Shown: positions 1 to 7,731, counted from the first letter of the stretch. The stretch is DNA of 22,546 nt from CAZYMF01 sp964648215 (GCA_964648215.1 CAZYMF010000065.1:1-22546); one strand, 5' to 3'. Numbers and translations: made by a program. Notes: generated by a model not told the origin, from the sequence alone.

Positions 1-19
1 CGGTGGTCGCCGTATCATT
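1..19. other. Illumina P5 adapter remnant at contig end
   Basis: The first 19 bases, CGGTGGTCGCCGTATCATT, are the exact reverse complement of the 5' end of the Illumina P5 flow-cell oligo (AATGATACGGCGACCACCG). This is sequencing-library DNA left by trimming or assembly, not genome. It fuses to the dnaE2 reading frame after base 20 and creates the TAA at 18-20 that appears to end that gene. The match is read directly from the sequence; the adapter identity is established knowledge. Confidence 0.96.
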
Positions 20-1775
20 AGGCCGGCTCGAGCGGCACCACCGAGTCGAGCCGGCCCGCCGCGATCACCATGCCGCCCGAGTGCTGGCCGAGATGGCGAG
101 GAAGGTTCTGGATCCGACCGACCAGATCGACCAGCAGGCCGACGCGCGGTGCCGTCGGGTCGGCGCCGCCGGCTTTGAGCTGCTTGCCCAGCTCGTCCAT
201 GTCGTCGCGGAACTCGAAGCGGTTGAGCAGCTTCGACAGCTTGTCGACCTGCTCGAGGGTGAAGCCGAGCGCCTTGCCCACCTCGCGCACGGCACTGCGG
301 GTGCGGTAGGTGATGACGTTGGCGGTCATCGCCGCGCCGCGCTCGCCGTAGCGCTGGTAGACGTACTGGATCACCCGCTCGCGCTGGTCGCCACTGGGCA
401 GGTCGATGTCGATGTCGGGCCACTCGCCGCGCTCTTCGGAGAGGAAGCGCTCGAAGAGTAGCTCCATGCCGACGGCGTCGACGGCGGTGATCCCCAGCGC
501 GTAGCACACCGCCGAGTTGGCGGCCGAGCCGCGGCCCTGCGCCAGGATTTTCTGCTCGCGGCAGAAGCGGACGATGTCCCAGACGATGAGAAAGTAGCCG
601 GCGAGGTCGAGCTTGCCGATGACGGCCAGCTCGTGCTCGAGCTGGCGGCGCACCTTGCCCGTCAGCTTGCCGTAGCGCTCGCGCGCGCCGGCATAGGTGA
701 GCTGGCGCAGGTGGCTCAGCGGCGTCGCGCCCGCCGGTAGAGGGAAATCGGGGAAACGGTAGCCGAGATCGGAAAGGGTGAACTCGCACTGCTCGGCGAT
801 GCGCCGGGTGTTGGCGATCGCCTCGGGGAGGTCGCGAAAGAGCGCGGCCATCGCCCGCGGCGATTTGAGATGGCGCTCGGCGTTCTTGAGCAGCTTGCGC
901 CCGGCGGCGTCGAGCGTGGTCTTCTCGCGGATGCAGGTGAGGACGTCGAGCAGCGGCCGGCCTTCGGGCGTAGCGTGGCGGACATCGTTGGTAGCGACGA
1001 GCGGAAGACGGAAGTGCCGGGCGAGATCGACCAGCACCCGGTTGAGCCGCTCCTCGTCGGGATCGAGATGGCGCTGGAGGTCGAGGTAGAGGCGGCGGGG
1101 AAACAGGCCCCGCAGCAGTTCCAGCAGGTTGTTCGTTGTTAGGTTGTTGGTTGTTAGTCTGCCCTTCCCCACTCCTTCCCCAACACCGTAACAACCTAAC
1201 AACCTAACAACCTCCGGCAGAGCCGTGGGGCGGTACAGACAGATCAGCCCCGCGGTGCGGCCTTCGAGGTCTCCCCACGTCGCCACGCCCTCGCCCTTGG
1301 GGGCGCGCAGCTTGGCGTCGGTGAGGATGCGGCAGAGGTTCTGGTAACCGGTGCGATTGGCGGCGAGCAAGTAAAGAGAGGTCGTCAGGTTGTTGGTTGT
1401 CGGGTTGTTAGGTTCCGGAAGAGGATTCCGTATTTCGCCAACACCGCAACAACCCAACAACCTCACAACCTGCACTTCAGCTCCGACGATCGCCCGCAGG
1501 CCCGCGGCTTGCGCCGCCTTGTGGAAGCGCGGCGCGCCGTAGACACCGTCGCCATCGCCGAGGGCGATGGCCGGATAGTCGAGCGCGGCGGCACGTTCGA
1601 TCAGCTCCTCCGGCAGCGACGCGCCGCGGAGGAAGCTGAAGGCGCTGTGGGTGCGCAGCTCGAGGTAATCGGGTGATGGGTGTCGGGTGATGGGTGTCGG
1701 GTGATGGGTGTCGGGTGATGGGTGTCGGGGGTTGGGTGTCGGATGTCGGGTGTCGGGTGTTGGCGTATTCGGCAT
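20..1775 (-). CDS. dnaE2: Error-prone DNA polymerase III alpha subunit DnaE2 (3' part missing at contig end)
   Basis: This is the catalytic subunit of the ImuA-ImuB-DnaE2 translesion mutasome, which copies past DNA damage. About 585 codons are visible of a family that usually has about 1,050. The N-terminal PHP domain starts with YLELRTHSAFSFLRGAS and has a degenerate metal motif (GDGDG where active PHP domains have TDHDG). The polymerase core has GRGSAANSAVCYALGI, the catalytic pair in PDIDID (residues ~453-458) and HSGGMVI near the break. The third catalytic Asp would lie past the contig end. The TAA at 18-20 comes from adapter sequence. The ATG at 1775 overlaps the stop of the upstream four-helix gene (TGATG). 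The first ~36 residues, rich in His, Pro and Thr, are encoded by a heptamer array rather than being family sequence. Two further ~88-bp palindromic elements are inserted in frame in the PHP region. Whether the protein stays active is unknown. Confidence 0.93.
1126..1213. repeat. Palindromic element B, in frame inside dnaE2
   Basis: The left arm is made of GGTTGTT/AGGTTGTT units and the right arm of their complement (CTAACAAC three times), with a ~30-base C-rich centre. The transcript could form a long hairpin. On the dnaE2 strand it encodes VVRLLGCYGVGEGVGKGR followed by TTNNLTTNN. It sits between the segments GLICLYRPTALPE and LLELLRGLFPRRLYLDLQ, probably a surface loop. It is homologous to element C at 1386-1472. 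Confidence 0.85.
1386..1472. repeat. Palindromic element C, in frame inside dnaE2
   Basis: This has the same design as element B: AGGTTGTTGGTTGTCGGGTT on the left, ACAACCCAACAACC on the right and a different centre that again ends in CCAACACCG. It encodes VVRLLGCCGVGEIRNPLPE and then a segment ending TTNNLTT. It separates AIVGAEVQ from SLYLLAANRTGYQNLC, which are adjacent strands in ordinary DnaE2 proteins. Confidence 0.85.
1669..1762. repeat. Heptamer array A (TCGGGTG/ATGGGTG) at the 5' end of dnaE2
   Basis: Four perfect tandem copies of the 14-mer TCGGGTGATGGGTG run from 1669 to 1724. A degenerate 14-mer and then three more heptamers (TCGGATG, TCGGGTG, TCGGGTG) follow. All copies are in phase with period 7. 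On the minus strand the array is translated as the Thr/Pro/His-rich N-terminal extension of DnaE2. The same heptamer family appears inverted at 2181-2197 and 13135-13162. Confidence 0.92.
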
Positions 1776-2149
1776 CAATCCGATTCCTTGGGTTTTGCGA
1801 GGGCCTTTCGCAGGGTGTGTAACTGTCTGCTCAATGAGGTCGATTGTCGCAGGAGCCGTTCGGTCGCTTCGGCGGATAGGTAGCCAAGGCGTCGGGCAAT
1901 CTCGATCTGGGTTTCCATCTCGGCTACGGATGCCTGCGCTATCGAGAGATGATGGAGGTATTCCTTCAGATGCCAACGAGTGTGACCTTCCGCGATATTC
2001 GAGGGAATTGATACAGCCGCTCGTTGCAACTGGGCAGCGAGTCCATAAATCTCATGCCTCGGAAAGGTGCGTGTGGAGGAGTAAATCTGCTCGACTAGGT
2101 CCATTCCCATTTGCCAAACCCGCAAATCACGAAAGCTTCGGATAGCCAT
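1775..2149 (-). CDS. Four-helix-bundle protein (23S rRNA intervening-sequence type)
   Basis: This 124-residue protein begins MAIRSFRDLRVWQMGMDLV and contains IPSNIAEGHTR, ending in an amphipathic helix. These are the hallmarks of the four-helix-bundle family first found as ORFs inside 23S rRNA intervening sequences and related to the bAvd accessory protein of diversity-generating retroelements. Its molecular role is not established. A good ribosome site, AAGGAG, lies 7 bases before the ATG. Its stop overlaps the dnaE2 start (TGATG). It sits inside the imuB-dnaE2 operon, where no such gene is usual, and is bracketed by heptamer repeats in opposite orientations (1669-1762 and 2181-2197), so it looks inserted. 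The family call is strong; cassette status is inference. Confidence 0.9.
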   Translation of the reverse strand: MAIRSFRDLRVWQMGMDLVEQIYSSTRTFPRHEIYGLAAQLQRAAVSIPSNIAEGHTRWHLKEYLHHLSIAQASVAEMETQIEIARRLGYLSAEATERLLRQSTSLSRQLHTLRKALAKPKESD

Positions 2150-2180
2150 TGCCTTCTCCTTTCTTTATCCAGCACCTGAG

Positions 2181-2197
2181 CCCCGACACCCAACACC
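2181..2197. repeat. Inverted copy of heptamer family A
   Basis: CCCCGACACCCAACACC is two heptamers of family A (TGTCGGG) on the opposite strand. It lies just upstream of the four-helix gene and just after the imuB stop. Together with array A it gives the four-helix gene inverted flanks. Confidence 0.65.
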
Positions 2198-2204
2198 GGC
2201 AATC

Positions 2205-3716
2205 CTAATCGTAGCTTCCCGCCACGAACCACCGGTCACGATCCTGGTACACGCGATAGACGCCGCCGTCGCTGAGCTGCAGGTCGTAGTAGTCGCGGGT
2301 GTAGGCGCCGTCGTGCCACCATTCGCCGCTCAGGCGCCAGGGGCCGGCGCACGAAACCACGCGGCCGCTGAGACCGTCGCCGCGGACGAAGTCGAGCCGC
2401 CCGCGGTCGTGGTGCACCTCCAGCGGCCGCGGCGGCCGGATGGCGCGAAGGGCCAGGGGGAGCGGGGGGTTGGGGGTTGAGGGGTTGGGGGTTAGGGGCC
2501 CATCCTCCTCTCCTCCCGTAACCCCGTAACCTCGTAACCCCCTGACCCCATAATCTTCCAAGCCGTACTCCTCCGGTCGGTGCGAATCGGCGACGGCGGG
2601 AGCGCCGACGCGATCGGCGCCGCAGAGGACGGAGAGACGGGCCAGAGTGACGGCGAGACGCTCGGGGGCCGGGCCGTCGGGGCGGAAGAGATCGAGCTGG
2701 GCGGCGCGCAAGCGCTCGGGTACGGCGTTGAGCCGGATGGTCTCGACCGGGGCCGAAGGCGGCTGCGCCTCGAGGTGCAAGCGAGCCAGCGCCAGCAAGG
2801 CTTTGACGTCGTTGCTCGGCGCCGCCACCACGACCGTGCGCTCGTCGCGACCGCGAGTCGTCAGGCCGAGGGAGAGTCGCAGGTCGCCGCACACCAGACC
2901 GCGCACCGCGAGACGAGCCGTCAGCCGATCGAGCAGGGCGCGCAGGACGAAGAGAAACGGCTCGAGGTTCTCGATGCCGTAGTCGTGCTCGCTGCTCTCT
3001 TCGAAGCACGACGGCGCCGGGCGCGGTACCAGCGGTTGCTCGTCCTCGCCCCGCGCCCGCCGGGCCAGTGCCAGCCCTTCCGGCCCCAGGCGGGTGGCAA
3101 CGCCGCTCGCGGGCAGAGCCGCCAGATCGCCGATACGACGAATGCCCCAACGCTGCAGCGTCGCCGCCAGGGCCGGGCTCGGCGCCAGCAGGTTGACCGG
3201 TAGCGGGGCGAGGTAGGCCCATTCCTCGTTGGCGGGAATCACCGTCACGCCGCCGCCCTGGCGCGCGGCGAGGGACGCCGCGATCTTCGAGCCGGCCACG
3301 CCGACGTGGGCCGGCAGGCCGACTCGCTCGGCGCGCACGGCCAACGTCTGGGCCAGTTGCTCCTCGCTCTCGAACAGAGCTCCCGAGCCGGCGACGTCGA
3401 GATGCACCTCGCCGTCGGTTGTCTCTTCGACCCGGGGCGAGAACGAGTAGGCCACGTCGGCAAGAGCGGCCCGGGCGGCGCGGCGGCAGTCGGGCGAGAC
3501 CTGACGCGTGACGAGATCGGCGCAGATGGCCTGCCCCTGCGCCACGCTGAGGCCGGCGACGAGGCCGTGGCGCGCGGCCGGGGCCGACACGGCGATGATC
3601 AACGCCCGCGACCCGCATCCTTCGCTGATTGCCACCGTCGCTCCGTATAGCTCGGGCTCGGCGCGCAACACCGCCGCCAGCGGGAAGTCGGGCACGTGGA
3701 GGCAGGCGAGGCGCAT
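2205..3716 (-). CDS. imuB: ImuB, catalytically inactive Y-family polymerase homologue
   Basis: ImuB (503 aa) is the hub of the mutasome: it binds the beta clamp and recruits ImuA and DnaE2. The start MRLACLHVPDFPLAAVLR is typical. The Y-family metal ligands are lost: the first motif reads LHVPDF and the second VHLDVAGSGALF with no Asp-Glu pair, as known for ImuB. A textbook clamp-binding motif, QLDLF, is at residues ~340-344. The C-terminal ImuB-C segment ends GGVYRVYQDRDRWFVAGSYD. The ATG at 3716 lies 14 bases after the imuA stop. An in-frame repeat insertion (element D) encodes an extra Gly/Tyr- then Pro-rich stretch in the linker between the clamp motif and the C-terminal domain. Confidence 0.93.
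   Translation of the reverse strand: MRLACLHVPDFPLAAVLRAEPELYGATVAISEGCGSRALIIAVSAPAARHGLVAGLSVAQGQAICADLVTRQVSPDCRRAARAALADVAYSFSPRVEETTDGEVHLDVAGSGALFESEEQLAQTLAVRAERVGLPAHVGVAGSKIAASLAARQGGGVTVIPANEEWAYLAPLPVNLLAPSPALAATLQRWGIRRIGDLAALPASGVATRLGPEGLALARRARGEDEQPLVPRPAPSCFEESSEHDYGIENLEPFLFVLRALLDRLTARLAVRGLVCGDLRLSLGLTTRGRDERTVVVAAPSNDVKALLALARLHLEAQPPSAPVETIRLNAVPERLRAAQLDLFRPDGPAPERLAVTLARLSVLCGADRVGAPAVADSHRPEEYGLEDYGVRGLRGYGVTGGEEDGPLTPNPSTPNPPLPLALRAIRPPRPLEVHHDRGRLDFVRGDGLSGRVVSCAGPWRLSGEWWHDGAYTRDYYDLQLSDGGVYRVYQDRDRWFVAGSYD
2464..2550. repeat. Palindromic element D, in frame inside imuB
   Basis: The left arm repeats GGGGGTT (GGTTGGGGGTTGAGGGGTTG), the right arm repeats CCCGTAA (CCCGTAACCCCGTAACCTCG), and a short C/T-rich centre lies between. 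The two arms are roughly complementary. It encodes part of the region YGVRGLRGYGVTGGEEDG then PLTPNPSTPNPP, absent from ordinary ImuB linkers as far as I recall. The layout matches elements B and C but the sequence family differs. Confidence 0.7.
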
Positions 3717-3730
3717 CGGGAAAAGCGAAG

Positions 3731-3758
3731 TCAAAAGTCGAGAGTCGAAAGTCGCAAG
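3731..3758. repeat. Heptamer array E at the imuA-imuB junction
   Basis: Four phased heptamers: TCAAAAG, TCGAGAG, TCGAAAG, TCGCAAG. The first contains the imuA stop codon. The array encodes the C-terminal end of ImuA. Confidence 0.8.
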
Positions 3759-4453
3759 CCGGAAGAGGAGTAGGGCGCGGCTTGTAACGCGACCCGATGC
3801 CCCGGCGCGCCGAGCTTGTTGCGGGTGACGGAGAGCTGCAGCTGCAGGCCGTCGAAGAGGGGCCAGGCTCCACGGCTCCATTGCCGTTGCCGGGCCGCCA
3901 CCTCGAGGCTCATGGAGGCGAAGCTGCCGGCGAGTCGGCGGTCGGCGACGATGGTCAGCACGGCGCCGGCGCGTTCGGCTGCCCGTGCCAGGCGGGGCCA
4001 GACCGGCACGCGCAGCTGCCGTGGAAGAGGCGCGCCGAGGTCGACCGCGACGAGGCCGAAGCCGCCGGCTGCGAGAATCAGCTCGGCACAGCGCAGACCT
4101 TCCTTCAGGCTCGGCGGGCGCACCCACAGCAGGCGGGTCAGCTCGACTCCGGCCATGTACGCCGTGGCCGGATGCAGGGCATCGGGGAGATCGACCAGGG
4201 CGGTGGCCTCGCTCCGGCGCGTGGCGGCGGCAAGAAAGGCGAGCAGCAGGGCCGTCTTGCCGCCGCTGACGGGGCCGCAGATCTCGCTCAGGCGCCCGCG
4301 CGGCAAGCCCCCACCCAGCACGCCGTCGAGCGCGGCGATGCCGCTCGGAAGACGGCGCACCGGCTCTCCCGCCAGTCCCAAACGGACGCTGCCGGGAAGC
4401 TCGAGCGAGGCCAACACGCGCCCGGCGGCGCTGGGTGAGGTGGCGACCAGCAC
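3731..4453 (-). CDS. imuA: ImuA, RecA-like mutasome accessory protein
   Basis: ImuA is a RecA-fold protein that works with ImuB and DnaE2 in damage-induced mutagenesis. The protein shows PSGIAALDGVLGGGLPRG, a Walker A motif GPVSGGKT (residues ~60-67) and LLWVRPPS, all typical of the family. I chose the GTG at 4453 (240 aa); the frame stays open to a TTG at 4555, but that stretch lies inside a REP-like element. The last residues, LRLSTLDF, and the stop come from heptamer array E, so the C-terminus has been rewritten by the repeat. The next gene, imuB, starts 14 bases downstream. No clear LexA box was recognised. Confidence 0.85.
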   Translation of the reverse strand: MLVATSPSAAGRVLASLELPGSVRLGLAGEPVRRLPSGIAALDGVLGGGLPRGRLSEICGPVSGGKTALLLAFLAAATRRSEATALVDLPDALHPATAYMAGVELTRLLWVRPPSLKEGLRCAELILAAGGFGLVAVDLGAPLPRQLRVPVWPRLARAAERAGAVLTIVADRRLAGSFASMSLEVAARQRQWSRGAWPLFDGLQLQLSVTRNKLGAPGHRVALQAAPYSSSGLRLSTLDF

Positions 4454-4459
4454 GCAGCG

Positions 4460-4488
4460 ATCTTCGCTTAATTTTCGCCAGCGGTCAA
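4460..4488 (-). promoter_or_regulatory. Possible imuA promoter
   Basis: On the minus strand a TTGACC box (4483-4488) is followed after 17 bases by GAAGAT (4460-4465). The -35 is good and the -10 is weak. It lies so close to the GTG at 4453 that the mRNA would be nearly leaderless. Confidence 0.22.
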
Positions 4489-4530
4489 TCGGGGAATTAT
4501 GTCTGGTTCCTGCGAGCCTTCCCCTCCCGT

Positions 4531-4638
4531 CCTTGCCAGCGGCAAGGCGAAGCAATCTCGCCCGCTGCCCGCTGGACAGTGGCCGCCGGGGTCTCTGCTA
4601 CGGACGACGAGATTGCTTCGTCGCTCTGCTCCTCGCCA
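4531..4638. repeat. REP-like interspersed palindrome
   Basis: CGAAGCAATCTCG (4548-4560) and its exact complement CGAGATTGCTTCG (4608-4620) are 47 bases apart. A small hairpin CCTTGCC-AGC-GGCAAGG lies at 4531-4547, and the right end continues TCGCTCTGCTCCTCGCCATGACG. From memory, the core GAGATTGCTTCGTCGC...CTCGC-ATGACG is a dispersed repeat found in many unrelated bacterial genomes. It occupies the divergent gap between imuA and the response regulator. Confidence 0.75.
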
Positions 4639-4639
4639 T

Positions 4640-4838
4640 GACGAATGCACGTCCCTGCCAACTTCCAACCGGGAAACGACGATCCGATCAGCGGCCGTGA
4701 CCAACCAATCACGACTCCCGAGCACACGCACGATCTCACGCGCACGACGCGAGCGGCTTCGATCCGGGGTCATCCGCCGCGGCAACGCGGCCAAAGCGGT
4801 GGTGCCGCTGCACGGTCCATGGTACATAGAGTCGGAAG
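4640..4838. other. Rest of the divergent intergenic region
   Basis: About 200 bases between the REP-like element and the response regulator. No ORF with coding character, no terminator and no convincing promoter was seen. TACATA at 4823-4828 could be a -10 for the plus-strand gene but has no clear -35. Confidence 0.4.
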
Positions 4839-5213
4839 ATGGCTGCGAAGATTTTGGTCGTCGAAGACGAGCCCGATATCATGCGAATCATCACCCACGC
4901 GCTGACGGCGTCGGGGTACCAGGTGGTGCACGCGTATGGCGGGGAGGACGCGATTCGGAAGGTGAAGGCGCAGATGCCCGATCTGGTGCTGACCGACCTG
5001 GCCATGCCCAAGGTCAGCGGCGTGGAGGTCATTAACGCCATCAAGAAGGATCCGGAAACGCAGCACATCCCGATCGTTGCGGTCACCGCTCACATGTGGG
5101 ACGGCATCGCGCAGTCGGCCGGGCAGGTCGGTGTCGACGGCTTCATCTCCAAACCGTTCAACATGAAGCAGCTGCTGGCCGCGGTGGAGAAGTACCTGCC
5201 GAAGCCCGGTTGA
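4839..5213 (+). CDS. Single-domain response regulator (CheY-like receiver)
   Basis: A stand-alone phosphoacceptor domain of 124 residues with no output domain. The acidic pocket is E9-D10, the phosphorylation site is D53 in LVLTDLAMPK, the switch threonine is T83 and the conserved lysine is K105 in SKPFN. Proteins of this kind relay signals by binding partners or acting as phosphate shuttles. No histidine kinase is present in the window, so the pathway is unknown. It lies ~75 bases upstream of priA on the same strand, and the two may be co-transcribed. Confidence 0.92.
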   Translation: MAAKILVVEDEPDIMRIITHALTASGYQVVHAYGGEDAIRKVKAQMPDLVLTDLAMPKVSGVEVINAIKKDPETQHIPIVAVTAHMWDGIAQSAGQVGVDGFISKPFNMKQLLAAVEKYLPKPG

Positions 5214-5289
5214 ATGCGGGTGCGTCGCGGCGGAACCTCCGGGCGAGATCCCCGTGCGCGCGCAAAGCCCCACTGCGGGCAGGGATGAG

Positions 5290-7725
5290 GTGAATCAGGA
5301 GGGCGTCGCGCGCGTGGTGCTGCTGCCGGCCGTCGGCGGGCTCGGCGAGCTCGATTACCGCGTGCCGCCGGCGTTGCGCCGCGCCGATCTGGTCGGTTGC
5401 CGGGTGCTTCTCCCGCTCGGGAACCGGCGCGTCGCCGGCGTGGTGTGCGAGCTCGTCGGCGCGCCGGCGCGGGAGAAGTTGAAGGACGTCGAGGCGGTGC
5501 TGGACGACGTGCCCGTTCTCGATCTTCCGCTGCTCGATCTCTGCCGCTGGATGGCGGACTACTACCTCGTCCCCCTCGCCGAAGCGGTGGCGACGGCTTT
5601 GCCGGCGCCGCTGCGGATCGAAACCGAGCGCGCGGCGAGTCTGACCGACGCGTTCCCGGAGACGGCGAATGCATCCGAGCGGGAGCGCGAGCTGATCGCG
5701 GCGTTGCGACCCGGCCGCCAGACGGTGGGCGCGTTGGCGCGCAAGCTGCGCCTCGCCCCGGCCGAGCTGAACCGGCGTTTGCAGGCGCTGCGACGCAAGG
5801 GCTGGGTGGAGGTGAGCGAGACGTTGCGGGAGCACGCCCCCACCAAGCACCTGCGCTTCTATCAGGCCGTGGCGCGGCCCGGCGCGGCGGCCGAGCTGAA
5901 ACGGCGGCCGGCGCTGGCGGCGCTGTACGGCTACCTGCGCGAGCATCCCTTGCGTCGCGCCAGCGCGCGCGAGCTGCGGGACAGCTTCCCCAACGCCGCC
6001 GCCAAGCTGCGGGCGTTGACCGCGGCGGGCCTGGCTCGTTGCCACGAAGAGGAGGTCTACCGCACGGTGAGCGGCCCGCCGCCGCCGGACCGAAGCGTCA
6101 CGCCGACGGAAGATCAGCGCCAGGCCCTGGCGGCCATCGCCGAGACGGCGGGTTTCGCTCCGTTTCTGCTCTGGGGCGTAACCGGCAGCGGCAAGACCGA
6201 GGTCTACCTGCGCGCCGTCGCCGAGGTCTTGCGCCGCAACCAGACCGCGCTGGTGCTGGTGCCCGAGATCTCGCTGACGCACCAGCTCGTCGATCGCCTG
6301 CAGGCGCGCTTCGGCGAAAGGGTGGCGGTGCTGCACAGCGGTCTGAGCGCCGGCGAGCGCTGGGACGAGTGGCGCCGGATCGCGCGCGGCCAGGCCCCCA
6401 TCGTCGTCGGCGCGCGCTCGGCGGTGTTCGCGCCCTTGCCGCGGCTCGGTCTGATCGTCGTCGACGAGGAGCACGACTCGTCGTACAAGCAGGACGAGGG
6501 GATGCGCTACCACGGTCGTGACGTGGCGGTGGTACGCGCCCGCGGCGCCGGTTGTCCCGTGGTGCTGGGCTCGGCGACGCCTGCGATGGAGAGCTACGCC
6601 AACGCGCAGAGCGGGCGCTACCGGCTGCTCGAGCTGCGCCAGCGCGTGGAGGCGCGCGCGCTGCCGGCGGTGGAGCTGGTCGATCTGCGTCACGGCGGTG
6701 GCCAGCGAACGAGGGGCAAGGCGGGAGCGCTGGTGCTCACCGCCGACCTCGTCGCGGCGCTGCACGCCAACCTGGCCGCGGCGGGGCAGAGCCTGGTGTT
6801 CCTCAACCGCCGCGGCTTTGCCAGTGTCATGCAGTGCCACGCCTGCGGCGAGGCCATCAGCTGTCCCAACTGCTGCGTGGCGCTCACCTACCACCGCGCC
6901 TGGCGCGCGCTGCGCTGTCACCACTGCGACCACACCGTCCCGGTGCCGCAGCACTGCCCCGTCTGCGGCGAAGCGGCGCTGGCGAGCTGGGGCGCCGGCA
7001 CCGAGCAGGTGGAGGCGACCTTGCGCGAGCTGCTGCCGGGGGCGCGGGTGGCGCGCATGGATCGCGACACGATGGCGCGCAAGGGAGCGCAGCGGGCGTT
7101 GCTGGCGGCGTGGGAGAAGGGGCAGCTCGACGTCCTGATCGGCACGCAGATGATCACCAAGGGACACGACATTCCCGGCGTCACGCTGGTCGCCGTGCTG
7201 CAGGCCGATCTGTCGCTGAACTTCCCCGACTTCCGCGCCGCCGAGCGGACCTTCCAGCTGCTCACGCAGGTGGCGGGACGCGCCGGGCGCGGCGATCGCG
7301 CCGGGCGCGTGATCGTGCAGACGCTGCAGCCCGAGCATTTCAGCTTGCGGCACGCCGCCGAGCACGACTTTGCCGCCTTCGCGGCGGAGGAGTTGGCCCA
7401 CCGCCGCGAGCTCGGCTATCCGCCGTTCTCGCGGTTGGCGTTGCTGCGGGTGGAAGGCGAGCAGCTGCCCGTGGTCCAGCGCCTGGCGCAGACCGCGGCC
7501 GAGCACCTGCGGCGCGGGGGAGACCGTCGTCTCGTCGTGCTGGGGCCGGCCCCGGCCCCGATCGAGCGGCTGCGCGGCCGTCACCGCTGGCAGCTGCTCT
7601 GCCGCGCCGCCAGCGGGGCGTTGCTGCGGCAGCGCCTGGCGGCAGCCCGCGAGCAGCTGCGTCCGGCGGCCCGTGCTGCCGCGGTTCGAGTGCTCGTCGA
7701 CATCGATCCGCAGAGCATGTTGTGA
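5290..7725 (+). CDS. priA: Primosomal replication-restart helicase PriA
   Basis: PriA recognises stalled forks and loads the replicative helicase. The 811-residue protein has the N-terminal DNA-binding domain (ARVVLLPAVGGLGELDYRVP), Walker A GVTGSGKTEVYL at ~296, DEEH at ~392-395, the aromatic-rich loop DSSYKQDEGMRYHGRD and eight zinc-binding cysteines in four CxxC pairs between ~516 and ~559. The C-terminal helicase lobe has GTQMITKGHDIPGVTLV. I prefer the GTG at 5290 because an AGGG stretch precedes it at a reasonable distance; an in-frame GTG at 5254 would add 12 residues. The stop at 7725 runs directly into heptamer array F, and def follows. Confidence 0.95.
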   Translation: MNQEGVARVVLLPAVGGLGELDYRVPPALRRADLVGCRVLLPLGNRRVAGVVCELVGAPAREKLKDVEAVLDDVPVLDLPLLDLCRWMADYYLVPLAEAVATALPAPLRIETERAASLTDAFPETANASERERELIAALRPGRQTVGALARKLRLAPAELNRRLQALRRKGWVEVSETLREHAPTKHLRFYQAVARPGAAAELKRRPALAALYGYLREHPLRRASARELRDSFPNAAAKLRALTAAGLARCHEEEVYRTVSGPPPPDRSVTPTEDQRQALAAIAETAGFAPFLLWGVTGSGKTEVYLRAVAEVLRRNQTALVLVPEISLTHQLVDRLQARFGERVAVLHSGLSAGERWDEWRRIARGQAPIVVGARSAVFAPLPRLGLIVVDEEHDSSYKQDEGMRYHGRDVAVVRARGAGCPVVLGSATPAMESYANAQSGRYRLLELRQRVEARALPAVELVDLRHGGGQRTRGKAGALVLTADLVAALHANLAAAGQSLVFLNRRGFASVMQCHACGEAISCPNCCVALTYHRAWRALRCHHCDHTVPVPQHCPVCGEAALASWGAGTEQVEATLRELLPGARVARMDRDTMARKGAQRALLAAWEKGQLDVLIGTQMITKGHDIPGVTLVAVLQADLSLNFPDFRAAERTFQLLTQVAGRAGRGDRAGRVIVQTLQPEHFSLRHAAEHDFAAFAAEELAHRRELGYPPFSRLALLRVEGEQLPVVQRLAQTAAEHLRRGGDRRLVVLGPAPAPIERLRGRHRWQLLCRAASGALLRQRLAAAREQLRPAARAAAVRVLVDIDPQSML

Positions 7726-7731
7726 AGAAAA

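Noticed and set aside
1126..1762. CRISPR array for the repeats in dnaE2
   Set aside because: Units are 7-14 bp without unique spacers, and the palindromes are dispersed pairs; no cas gene is present.
1..1775. dnaE2 as a truncated pseudogene
   Set aside because: The stop is created by adapter sequence; the frame is open up to the true genomic edge.
5158..7584. 808-codon open frame antisense to priA
   Set aside because: A shadow of priA with low-complexity composition; priA has all its motifs on the plus strand.
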